Below are positions 49,960 through 60,700 of a DNA stretch of 64,000 nt, in pieces; positions within the stretch are counted from its first letter, which is position 1, and every line of letters starts with the position of its first letter. The notes under the pieces were generated by a model. That model was not told where the DNA came from. It worked only from the letters and a program-made list of their open reading frames with translations, and did not search any database. This stretch comes from Straminergon stramineum (Eukaryota > Streptophyta > Bryopsida > Hypnales > Calliergonaceae). Location: contig OY987272.1 of assembly GCA_963920665.1 (NCBI GenBank), positions 13,645,001 through 13,709,000 of the forward strand, written 5' to 3'. The position numbers and the translations under genes are program-made.

Positions 49960-50546
49960 TTAACCCCTAAGTGCTTTGATGACCATTTTCTCGACAATAG
50001 ACAAATGAAAATTCAAGTTTCATCCTCTTTATTGCTTGGATGAAAGTTATCCTAATTTTGTAGAAATACATTATCAAGTTGTTGTCCTATCTAAGGATTG
50101 GATATGGTGTTACTAGAGTACATTTTTTTCTAAAATTACAAATGTTAGAGTATGTCAAGTGGTTGACCAAGCCAAATTTGCATTGATTCTAGTTCTAAAC
50201 TAAAATTGCCAAAATTGTCATAGAGCTTAAGAACACACAAATTTCAAGAAATCACCATGTGAAGATAATCTCATTCCAAATCCATTCCAACAAATTTTAC
50301 CCCAAAAATGATCATATTTTTCTTGAAATTGCATTTATAAGGAATTGAGAAAATTTCCTTTCAAAATGTATAAAAAAGATATTGGTCATAGCATTGGTGA
50401 ATCTAACCGTGTGGATGGAATCTACAACTCATAATATACAACTTTTATTTGTATAGAAATTCCAAAATAGTCTTCCAAATAGCACTTTATAATGTTTTTT
50501 CTCAAATTGTTAATTCTAGAGATGAATTTAGACATTTAGGGGTTAA
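49960..50546 (+). mobile_element. TTAA element, family B
   Basis: 587 bp from TTAACCCCTAAGTGC to GACATTTAGGGGTTAA. The first half is shared, inverted, with 49190-49524. No coding capacity. TTAA lies at both borders. Confidence 0.7.
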
Positions 50547-51295
50547 AAACATTTTCATTGAGGTCACGTTGGCCTTCGAACAAATGGGGCTTTCCAATTT
50601 CACTTGTGGCGGCCTAGCGGGGCGTGGCATGACGGAGTTTTTGGTTCATGTGCGTGGAGAGGACCGCCAGCCAGCGAGAATTTCGTCCCAACCAATCACG
50701 CCCCACCATGTGTCCACGCGGCTAGTAGCTGGTAGGTCAGGATACTGGGCATGTGCCCTAGCTGCTTAAGTGTCCCGGCGCCACCGGGACACCCCCACCT
50801 TTGAACGTCCATAACTTTTGACTCACAAGTCCAAATTACACGTTCTTTGGACGGCTAGAAGCGTCTCCTTGAGACCTTTCCAAGCATGTATTACACGCCC
50901 CCAAATTCGTCCGGATCAGAGCGCTACCACACTCTGATCGCTCGGGACTCCTAGTTTCCCTCACCTCATCTCTTGTAAGGCTTGGGGAGTCACCCCCAAT
51001 GTCCCCCTTGCTCACCAAGGTGGCACAGGTACGCCTCGTGATGAGGGTCATGACAAGGACATACAAAAAATAATAATCATCCAAAGTAACTTTGTAAACT
51101 TAGATGGAATGAAATTTAGAATCCACAAATGTGCATATTGGGGAAGGGAATTCATAATGAATAAAGGGAAGAAGTCGCATTAAAGAACTTCAACTTATGT
51201 GAATAGATAGTACTCAAGCTTGAAGTTTTGAAAGCATTCAAATATTTTGGAAAACACAAAGCACCAACTTCAAGTACTACCAATAAGAAACTCAC

Positions 51296-52228
51296 TTAAC
51301 CCCTAAATGTTTTCAACTATGTTTTCAACAGAAACGCTCCAAAACTGTCATTTCTAGAACAAGTACCAAATTTTTGGAAAAAAACATTTTTGGAAACATG
51401 TAACCGTAAGATCTTGTACGAAACTTATTTGAGAAGATGTGGAAAAAATTTCAGAATTTTTCACCGTGTAGATAGTAAGATATTAGCGTTTGAATTAGCA
51501 AAAATCCTTTTTCTGGCCCTGTGAAAAAACGGGCAGCTGCACTTCACAAGGCCACATTTGTATGAAAAAAATTCCAAAATGGTGGTTACTCTTTGGATTC
51601 ATTCTTCAAGGCAAGTTGGCTACATGCTTGAAAAAATTCAAATCATTTGAAATTGTACAACATATAGGAAAAAGAAAGTAAGTACAAAGAAGTAGAGAAT
51701 GATTCAAAATACTAAATTGTGAAGAATTTTGTTATGGAATTGAAAACTTCCAATCCCAATGGTTGTAATGTTTTACTAAAAAATACACACCCTATGATTT
51801 TATTTTTTTCAAAAAATATTGAAAATTGAGTGAAATAAAGGACTTCAAAGTTTATTTTAGAGTAGAGAATCCGGAACTGCCCGCAAACTAAAACGCCTCA
51901 TAACTTTCATCTCATAAATCAAAATGGAATGATTCAAAGCTTTCCATGTACATACAAATCTAGAAAACCAATTTCGAATTTTTATTTCTTAAAAAAGTAT
52001 TTTTTTAAGAATTTTTTGGGCTGCCCGAAGAGCATTGAAAATTACATATCATGCAATAACTTTTTAACCATGAAGTCAAAAGTTATGAAAATTGTTGGGC
52101 CTTATAGATACCCCTCGGGCACATGTTCTGTGAAAATTTCAAAGAAAAATAAGAAAAACTCCATTCGTAGTGAGCTGCCCAAAATCACTATGTTGCCAAA
52201 AAACGCAGTTTGGGCGTTTAGGGGTTAA
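51296..52228 (+). mobile_element. TTAA element, family A, uninterrupted copy
   Basis: 933 bp from TTAACCCCTAAATG to GGGCGTTTAGGGGTTAA. It is the best reference for family A because it aligns end to end with 9337-10845 (minus strand, minus its insert) and, for the first half, with 48743-49190. Internal open frames are not conserved between copies, so it is non-autonomous. Terminal CCC plus TTAA borders suggest mobilisation by a piggyBac-type transposase encoded elsewhere. Confidence 0.75.
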
Positions 52229-53243
52229 TCACCTAGACCGAATAATGAAAAGAAAATAATACACAAAAAGAAACAGACATTAGAGAAGTATAAGGCAAAA
52301 GTGGCCTAAGTAGACATGCAAAAGATTTTTAAATTATACTATGTCAAAAAATTAGACTTCTTGTCTCAAGCAGCAAGATCACTTATCAAAATTCTATGTC
52401 CAATAAACCCACCATCAAATTACGTATTGGACGAGGCTACAAGGGTCCAATAGAAGGCAAAAAAAATACTGGAATGATTGTTAAAATTCAAAAAAAAGAG
52501 GCAAAAAACAACCTAAAATGAGCATGAATTACCTAGGCTTAAGGTTGACGAACTTCAGAAATCATCTAAGATTCAATGTTAGTGAATACAACATATACAT
52601 ACATAACTTAAATTTACAAGTAAACACATTATTTAAACACATAGTGAAGAAGATGAAAATAGCGATTGGAATATCAAATAATCCCAAGGCAAAATCTTCT
52701 TGAATTGGACCGTAACGTATGGGGAATCTATGCAAGATAAAACCCCACAAACTACAGGCCTTATGTATTGGGAACCAACAAAAATAGACCCAAAGGCAAG
52801 AAAAAAGATAGAAACGAGGGGAGAAAAAAAACAAAAAACAAATGTGGCGTATTTATATCATGCATGTTAAGAACTATGGGTGAGAAATACAGTCGAAGAA
52901 ATGTTCAAGTTACATACTGAAAACAAAAATTTTAAAAATATAAATGACATTAAAATAATAGGAGGACCTATAGAATGGGATAGAGGACTATAGACTCAAG
53001 CAGAATTAGATATAGAAAAGAAAGAACTAGAAGAATACACCAAAAAAGTAGTAAGATTTAGAAATGAAAAAGAATTAGTTAGGAAAATAGCGACTCAACA
53101 ATTTGCATACATAAAGACACACACACTTGTAAGTAGAAAATGGTTGAGAACCCGGCGCATGTCTAAGTATGCTAGAGTACAAAACAATGATAGTGATAGC
53201 ATTCAATGTATTACAAGTGAAATTAGTAGTAAATACATGAAAA
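52229..53243. other. decayed retroelement-like DNA upstream of the LINE tail
   Basis: A-rich on the plus strand, with short in-frame coding-like stretches broken by stops. Probably the degenerate body of the element whose tail is at 53244. I could not identify reverse-transcriptase catalytic motifs. Confidence 0.3.
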
Positions 53244-53543
53244 ATGGGAGAGCAAGTAAATTGTCTCAATTATAGAGGGGAAAAGAAAATAATCAAACAT
53301 CTATTATACTATTGTAAACATCCAATCTACGAGGCCATTCGAATAAAAAGACATGATAAGAGAACATACAAATTGTATTATTGGATAGAGTTAAGCGCGA
53401 AAAAAAATACTAAAAAACTAGTGAATTTCCAAGTATGGATGGCGAACAATATTCGAGGTACACCAAGCCCAATCCACTCCATATTCTTGAAGATATTAGA
53501 AGATGGGAAGATATCACACCAAAGACTGAACTTGATCTTCTAA
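53244..53543 (+). pseudogene. LINE-like reverse transcriptase C-terminal fragment
   Basis: A 99-codon frame whose residues 7-38 show a pattern typical of the zinc-knuckle tail of LINE reverse transcriptases: Cys, a spaced Glu-Lys, His-Leu-Leu, Cys, then Arg-Ile-x-Arg-His-Asp-Lys. The second Cys of the usual CxxC appears as Tyr. The RI-x-RHD ending resembles the R2/NeSL-like clades. An upstream frame (-1) continues into similar sequence, suggesting a frameshift near 53240. It is decayed and not functional as it stands. The decayed reading frame at 53731-54720 follows at once. Confidence 0.4.
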
Positions 53544-53730
53544 TATTAACCTGCACTCGTCAAAGATCAAATGGTGATGAAAAGGACAAAGCCTACCAAA
53601 TAGAATTATGAACAATATCTATAGGTTTTGGATAATGACATAGATATAGCAAAAAACCAAAAAAAACAGAAAGATATCACGAATTAATGAAAGCGCTAAA
53701 GACAATACGTCTATAAAATGATATACACTT

Positions 53731-54720
53731 GAGACCCATGATATTTATTGTATGGAAATCGTTCCGGCGACAATAAAGGCGACACTTAGAGAAGTGCAAC
53801 TAGAAGCACAAACCTTGTAGATGATACATCAAATTATTTAAGCCATTGATAATCTTAATCACAAATTATAGGTAGTAACGAGCCAAATGAACAATAAGAG
53901 ATAAAATCACCCGAATGAGAACTCGGGATCATGGGTGCCACAATGTAGATGGCTACGATGAGAATTCTTCAAATATTATGAGAACTTGAAGCAGCAAAAA
54001 AGTAAGAGATAAGGCCAAGAGAACCAATATGGGAATTATCAATACTAGCGAACCAGAGTTAAATCGACAAATATTAGTTTTAAGCAATGAGCAATGTTAC
54101 CAAATGGGCCAACAATACCCTACAAGAAATAGAAACATATTGAGAACATATTTCAATGAAGGGGGCTAACATGGACATGGTGAATCTAAAGAACTCCAAA
54201 TAATAAAGACAAAATCTTGCTCACAATTTAGTATAAAATACTCAAAAATATATACTGATATTCAGATTAGAGATAGAAAAAGCTTAAGTTCATCTGAATA
54301 TATAACACCAAGACTACGTTTAAAGACTCAAAAAAACCCTATGTAATTTAGGATGCAAAATGGATTCAAAGGGACTAGAACTGAACGACTTTAGTTATAG
54401 AATTAGATAAAGTTGAAGCAATAGATACATATGAGGAAAACCTACCGTTCTCAAATCCAACTTCGTGCCTAGGAAATTCAAAAACTAAATGTAGGTAGGG
54501 ATGAAAAATCCATCTCAGTGAAGGTAAAGGCCATCATGAACCACATTTGGTTATCATTTGTTGAGAGACATTATTGTTTCAAAAAATAAAATAGAGACCA
54601 TATTTTCGTCCACAAAACTAAAAAAATTTTGAAACTTAATGCGAAATGACATTAAGAAAAACTAAAAAGGACTCAACCCGATTAGACCTCAACAACCAAT
54701 GAAGAAAACCTGAAAGATGT
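53731..54720 (+). pseudogene. decayed reading frame of a dispersed element, copy 2
   Basis: Homologous to 38293-39310 along its length and contiguous across 54389, where the right inverted-repeat arm begins. Stops are frequent and mostly TAG or TAA where the other copy has a sense codon or a matching stop. The final 332 bases are shared, inverted, with 22494-22825. The protein family is not recognised. Confidence 0.5.
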
Positions 54721-54829
54721 GACACCCCCCAAAAGCATACATGACAAAGTGCCGTCAAAAGAGTTGTAAAACTGGGGAGGACAAAGAATTAAGGTACCTA
54801 CCTCTCAAGTAAACCAAACCCGACAATCT

Positions 54830-55220
54830 AAACAAATGTATGACCTTAGAATAGGAGATATGAGATTCTTCAAGCTAATTTGTATTTTCTGCAGTCAATG
54901 GTGAAATCTATTTGTGATTTGGAGTTTTTTTCCTCAAAAATTAGAATATAATCCAACATTCTAGGTGATTTTTAGATTCTATTTTGGTAAATAATGATTA
55001 AAAATAAAAAAATCTTGAGGTTAAATGAAGGAGAGAGAGACCTATAAAAGTAGTATAAAAAGGTCCACAAGGTCATTTAATTTCTACCAAATTCTAAGCT
55101 TTAGAACCTTCATTTGTGTTTCCGAGCAATTGAACATTGTTCACTGTTGGTGTTTTGGTGTTTTATTAGTCAATATTAATCCTACAAACATTCTCATTGA
55201 ATTTTGGCAATGTCGTTAGT
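54830..55220 (+). repeat. T-family (LTR-like) fragment, right arm
   Basis: Mirror of 21994-22384. Reads 'cttcaagctaatttgtattt', 'aatctatttgtgatttggag' and then TATA-like 'agtataaaaaggtccac' near 55050. Confidence 0.5.
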
Positions 55221-56345
55221 AGAAATCCTCTAAAGTCTTTGTCTTTGTGGTTGTGCTATAGCACGAGCTCCTATGTAAAAAATCCAAATTATTATGAAAT
55301 TCACTAGAGCTTCAACTACAAAGTTCTTCTATAAAATTCATGTATTTCTATGTATTTTTTGTTATTTGAGAGAAATACAATGAAACTCTGAATGTGTATA
55401 GTGATATGTGGTTTTAGAAACATTTTTTAAATCATTTGGTTAGTGGAAACGAAAATTAGACAACGAAGTTTGGAACCTTTTAGTTGTGTATTAGAGTTCT
55501 TTTCTTAAATCCCAATTTGTTTGTGTGAAATACCATATAAAGTAACCATCTTTAATTCCTTAATTCTGAATCCAAAATTGTTTTTAGTTTCATTTCTTAG
55601 TTTTGAAGAAAAGTCAAACCAACAAAATAAAATATAGTAAGAGTAATAACTAAAAGCGTTGAGATATTCAAATTATTTTGAAGATAACTTAAAAAATCAC
55701 AAGGATAAAAAATAAAAAGCATCTAGAATTAGACCAATACTATAATTGTGGACATTATGAGTTCAAGGATTATCTTAATATTAGAAGTTGAAAAGCCAAA
55801 ATAGCAAAAACAAAATAAAACCTAACAAACAATTCTTTGTTAGGATTTAATTTACTAGATGTTAAAATGTTTTTTTTTTCAAAGGACAATTAGTGAAGGG
55901 ATAAAATTAATCTACTTATGACTAGTGAACAAAGTTTCTTTTGAAATCTAATCATCATAAAAATAATTACAATATAAAATAAAAAACTAAAACAACAAAA
56001 CAAAACTACTTCACATGTGGTTTGTCAAGTGGGTTGAGAAGGTTGGAGTGGTGGTGGTGCCAAGCCATGGGTGATTTGGACCATTCAATGAGCTTGATGA
56101 GAGTTGAAACCCACACCAATTGGTTAACAACCGATGTACCAAACTAGTCGACCAAGTTCAAGATTTGGCAATTGAATTTGACCTTCAATTGATTGAATTT
56201 AACTTTCAATCGATTTTATCTTTTTCATCAACTTGTCCATATCGATAGTCATTTTATTTTACTCTTATTATGTCAAGTGAAGAAATGTGTTAAAAAATTA
56301 TCTTAATACACTTGCCATGTCATTGGAGATGAATAGTCAAAAGGA
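55221..56345. other. AT-rich DNA without a gene (right arm)
   Basis: Mirror of 20869-21993. Nothing recognised. Confidence 0.5.
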
Positions 56346-57323
56346 TTAACCCCTAAACGCCCCAAGGGACCAAAAGTGTCCTCACATAGTTTCAAGTCCA
56401 ATTCAAAGTATTGTAACTTTTTCATCCGATGTCCGAATTCAATAAAATTTGTTGGGAAATGTGCGCTCTCTTTTCTAGTTTGAATGGTAAAAGTTTCAGA
56501 TCAATCCAAGATGGAATGATTTTTTGGAAGCCAATCGAAGTTCATAGGTTCTATTTGAGTTCACCAAACTGCATTTGATGGTTGCAACTTCGGGGGCTTG
56601 TATCTCCTTCCTCTAATGTTTTTTTTCAATAAAATTTGTTGGGTTTTGTTCCCTTTGAAGTCTAGTTATTGTAGTATAATTTTCATATCAATCCAATATG
56701 TTTTGAATGTTTGGGAGCAATTTGAAGTTCAAAATCCCAACGTTTTTGGACTATAGTGAGCTTTGGCTGCTTGTTTGTTCTTCATACAACGTCCGTTTCC
56801 AATAAAGTTTTTTGGGAAAGTTGCGCATACTAGTCTAGTTTGTGTGTCTAAAATTTCATTTCAATCCAAGAAGTTATGAGGAACTGAGAAGCATTTTAGT
56901 AGAAGGAGGTTCGGGTTTTGATGTGATTTTTGCAACTTTTCTTGCTATTTTTTGACATTTCAAAGCCATTTTGCAAACACAATGAGTGAATTGAATGATG
57001 TATATTTTCACCAATGTGTTTGTACAATGGTTTTAAATCACTTTATAGTTTAAAGTTTTTTCATTTGTGTAGGTTTAGAAATTGAATTTCACCTCCAAAT
57101 GTGTTACCAAGAAAATTTCAGCATCTTTTTTCAACACTAAAACATTATAATCTTCCAATCTACGTGGCCAAATGACTCCAAATTTGATTCATGTCATCTA
57201 CAACATGTACAATACAAGATTGTATGATTGAGATTTCTATACCTAAGTGGCATTTTGATCTATAACAATTCAAAAGCAATGATGTTTATAGACCCCAAAA
57301 AATGTTGGGCTTTTAGGTATTAA
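56346..57323. mobile_element. TTAA element in right arm
   Basis: Mirror of 19891-20868: starts TTAACCCCTAAACGCCCC and ends GGGCTTTTAGGTATTAA. It lies 474 bases upstream of the SMU1 start codon, so it may supply part of the upstream promoter region. Internal tandem units are at 56404-56868. Confidence 0.65.
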
Positions 57324-57629
57324 GTGAGGTTCCTTTTGATGAATAAGAGAAGAATAGTATTCCTCTTCTTTCAGCTTTTGTATATAATTCCGAGTTTCTT
57401 TGAATGAACACTTAGTTCTTCGAACATACTTGGGTGTTGCTACTTTTGGTATGTTTGATTTTGTTTTCGTTCACAAGGGGCAAAGCATTTTTGGAACAAC
57501 CCAACCAAAAAAATGAAAAATGAAAAATAAAATAAAAAATGACAGGCCTCGTCCGCCCACTGTGACTGCCGAGTACCGACGATTTTCGCAATGAAGTGCA
57601 GGAGCTCCATCGCCATAGCCACGGCCCTT

Positions 57630-57638
57630 AAACCCTAA
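57630..57638 (+). promoter_or_regulatory. telo-box upstream of SMU1 (right copy)
   Basis: AAACCCTAA about 160 bases before the SMU1 ATG, in a GC-rich promoter or 5' UTR. Typical of plant genes for translation and splicing. Motif evidence only. Confidence 0.45.
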
Positions 57639-57796
57639 TTCCGGGGAGAGCTCGCTCGCACGATTTGGCTGGAAGGGTTTGGGGACGTCCGCGCGCACCA
57701 GCGAGCCTGAGCCGAGACTGCTGCACCGCGCATGGGAGTTTGCCGCGCGCAGTTGGATTCGTTTTGAAATTTCGTCGCCAGTTGCGGCCCTCGGTC

Positions 57797-60700
57797 ATGT
57801 CCACTCTCGAAATCGAGGCGCGCGAGTAAGCCCTCTCTCTCCGTGTCTGCGCGATGCTTCCGCCTATGTGCGCCGGGTGGACCTGCACTCGGCGAGGACT
57901 GAATTAGGTTTTGTGGGAGCTGTGCTGCAGTGTCATCAAGATAGTGCTTCAGTTCTGCAAGGAGAATTCGCTGCAGCAGACGTTCCAGACGCTGCAGAAT
58001 GAGTGCCAGGTTTCCCTCAACACCGTGGACAGCCTGGAGACGTTCACGGCGGACATCAACAATGGCCGCTGGGACGCGTTGCTGCCGCAGGTGGCGCAGC
58101 TCAAGCTGCCGCGCAAGAAGTTGGAGGACTTGTACGAGCAGGTGCGTCTGTCTGTCTCTCTCTCTCAGAAGTAGCCTTTTTTGGGCTTTCGGATTCCACC
58201 ATTACAGTCGGGATGGAGGTCCGTCGTCTTCTGCATGTACGGGACGATGTGGTTTGGGTCCAACCTCGCGACGATCGAAGGAAATGCCTGATCGAGGGTG
58301 GCTTCGTTCGTGGCAGATCGTGCTGGAAATGATCGAGCTGCGCGAGCTGGACACGGCGAGGTCCATTTTGAGGCAGACGCAGGCGATGGGGTTCATGAAG
58401 CAGGAACAGCCGGAGCGTTACCTGAAGCTGGAGCACCTGCTGGTCCGGACCTATTTCGACCCCCGGGAGGTATGGACTGGACTGGACGAAGCGCTGATGC
58501 AATTCTAGGTCTTTGTTTATTTTACTCTCGGACGTGGACCACGTACTGCTTCATGAGAGAAAGAGAGTTTGCATAGGGTGTTGAGGCCCGAACACGATGA
58601 CAATCGTGTGGGCTCAGAATCTTCAGGCAAGCGACACGAACGCCGCACGTTGCTTGGACCAACATTAGGGTTGGGATCGCAAATGCATGTGGGAGTTTGA
58701 AATCATGTTGGATGTGACAGGCGTACCAAGATTCGTCGAAAGAGAAGAGGCGAGCACAGATTGCGCAAGGTGTGGGCCTTTTGGTATTGTTTTGAAGTGC
58801 CTTGCGCAATGTGAAGATTTTTCTTGTTTTCGGCCGGTCGCTTCCTCTTGCTCGCTGCGTTGTTGTTGCCTGACAGGGGTTGAAAGCGTGTCCACTGTGC
58901 AGCTCTGTCTGTGGAGGTGACGGTGGTGCCCCCGTCCAGGCTGATGGCTTTGATCGGTCAGGCGTTGAAGTGGCAACAACACCAGGGTATGTGTGGCCTT
59001 GATCTCGGATGACTGTCTGGTTCGATGTTTCGAGATTGTTCGGTGAGACTATTGGTTCTCGATGTTGTGGTAGCGAGTGACGACGCTTATTTGTTCACTC
59101 TATTCTTGGATTCTGTGATTGTTCATGGTTTGTTGCCGGGGTGCGCGACAAGGCGGAGATGGTTCACTTCCATGTGTTTTGGTGTGGACAGGTTTGCTGC
59201 CACCGGGAACGCAGTTTGATCTGTTCAAGGGGGCGGCAGCTGTGAAGGCGGACGAGGAAGAGACCTATCCAACGGTTCTGGAGCACACAATCAAGGTACG
59301 GTGGCGTCGGGCCAGGTCGGCAGCGGGTTTGGCTTTCAGCGTAGCATGATTCGTACGTGGTTTTGGGGTCGTCCTTTTGCGATTTTGCGATCGGCGTTTA
59401 GGTCCACCGAGTCGTTGAACTTACGGCACAATTGCAACTGGTGCAGTTTGGAAAGCAAAGTCATCCAGAGTGCGCCCGGTTCTCTCCCGATGGGCAGTTT
59501 TTGGTATCAGCTTCCGTGGATGGCTTCATCGAGGTTGGTATCGTCCAAGTCATTGAATACCATCATGCGGTTTGTGTATGAATTCATTTCATCGAGCTAT
59601 GTTCGCTGTATAGAACGCTCGGTATGGAATCGGGTGGATGCGTTCTCTCGCCGAAAGATGATGAGCTGGTTTCCACCCGCAAAACTGCGAAGTGCAGGGC
59701 CGCGCACGGCGGTGATTTGGGACGTCCGACAGTGACCCGGCATGCGTGGACGTTTTGCAGGTTTGGGACTACTTGACTGGGAAGCTGAAGAAAGATTTGC
59801 AATATCAAGCGGTGGTAAGGGTCGCGAGCCTCATTTTGTTCTGTCGCAGTTTCGGCTGGCATGGCATGTTCGCTTGGGCAGCTGGAGTGTGGGATTATGT
59901 TGGATACAGTAGGGAATGAATGTGTCGTGTGTTGTGGACGTTGCAGGATGCGTTCATGATGCACGACGAGGCCGTTTTGTGCATCGCGTTCAGCAAGGAT
60001 TCCGAGATGCTTGCTTCTGGATCCCAGGACGGCAAAATCAAGGTGGGGATCCTTGCTCGTTGGTTCCCGCAAGGGAGTTGACGGTGTGGTGTTTTCGGGG
60101 CAGTGATGAACGGCTGAATCTTATCGCAGAGAGAGTGTGCCTTGGAGTGTTGTGTGTTGGGGTCATGCGGTGCTGAAGCGATGAGCCACTGCGCACACGG
60201 AGCCTTTGTTATCATGCTCCGGCATCTGCTTGAGGCTTCGGATATGTGGTTGACCTGCGACGTTTCTTTGTCGGTTGCTGTGAGAGATTGTAATGGATTG
60301 GGGACACTGCTATGCGATGCAGGTGTGGAGGATACGAACAGGGCAATGCCTGCGTAGGTTCGAGCGAGCGCATGGGCAGGGAGTCACGAGCGTTTCGTTT
60401 TCCAGAGATAGCACGCAAGTTCTGAGTACATCCTTCGATGGCACGGCGCGGTAATGCCCCGTGGGGTGCCCTTGTTGATCTCTCGTTGCTTTGGGGTTCG
60501 GATGTGCGATGCGGCTTTGATGCCGAGGGGCAGTTTCTTTTCCGCGGAGGAGCAGCTGGTCGATGGAATCCCATTGTTTCCGTCCAGCAATCGTTGCGTC
60601 GTTTACTGTCTGAGTCGGCCGGGTACTTAGAATGGGCGTTGATCGGGGTTTGGTTGCATGTGGTTGCAGGTTACATGGATTGAAGTCTGGGAAAACGTTA

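Larger units (their letters stand above)
47845..50762. mobile_element. 2.9-kb compound insertion in solo LTR copy 2
   Basis: This block is absent from copy 1. Its margins (about 47845-47985 and 50560-50762) are GC-rich and its middle is AT-rich with further elements: a tandem array and at least two TTAA elements. The host flanks 'cttagcc' and 'cctagctg' are similar, so an 8-9 bp target duplication, as made by Mutator-like elements, is possible but unproven. I recognise no transposase. Confidence 0.5.
46846..51055 (+). mobile_element. solo LTR-like element, copy 2, split by an insertion
   Basis: Starts TGTCGCGCCCC and ends GGGTCATGACA, with a perfect 5-bp target duplication AGGAC at 46841-46845 and 51056-51060. 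The LTR parts (46846 to about 47844, and about 50763-51055) total about 1,292 bp, matching the 1,289 bp of copy 1. About 2.9 kb of foreign DNA separates them. The inner tract 46981-47831 is base-for-base identical to copy 1, whereas the outer 135 bases and the last 293 are clearly diverged. Confidence 0.75.
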
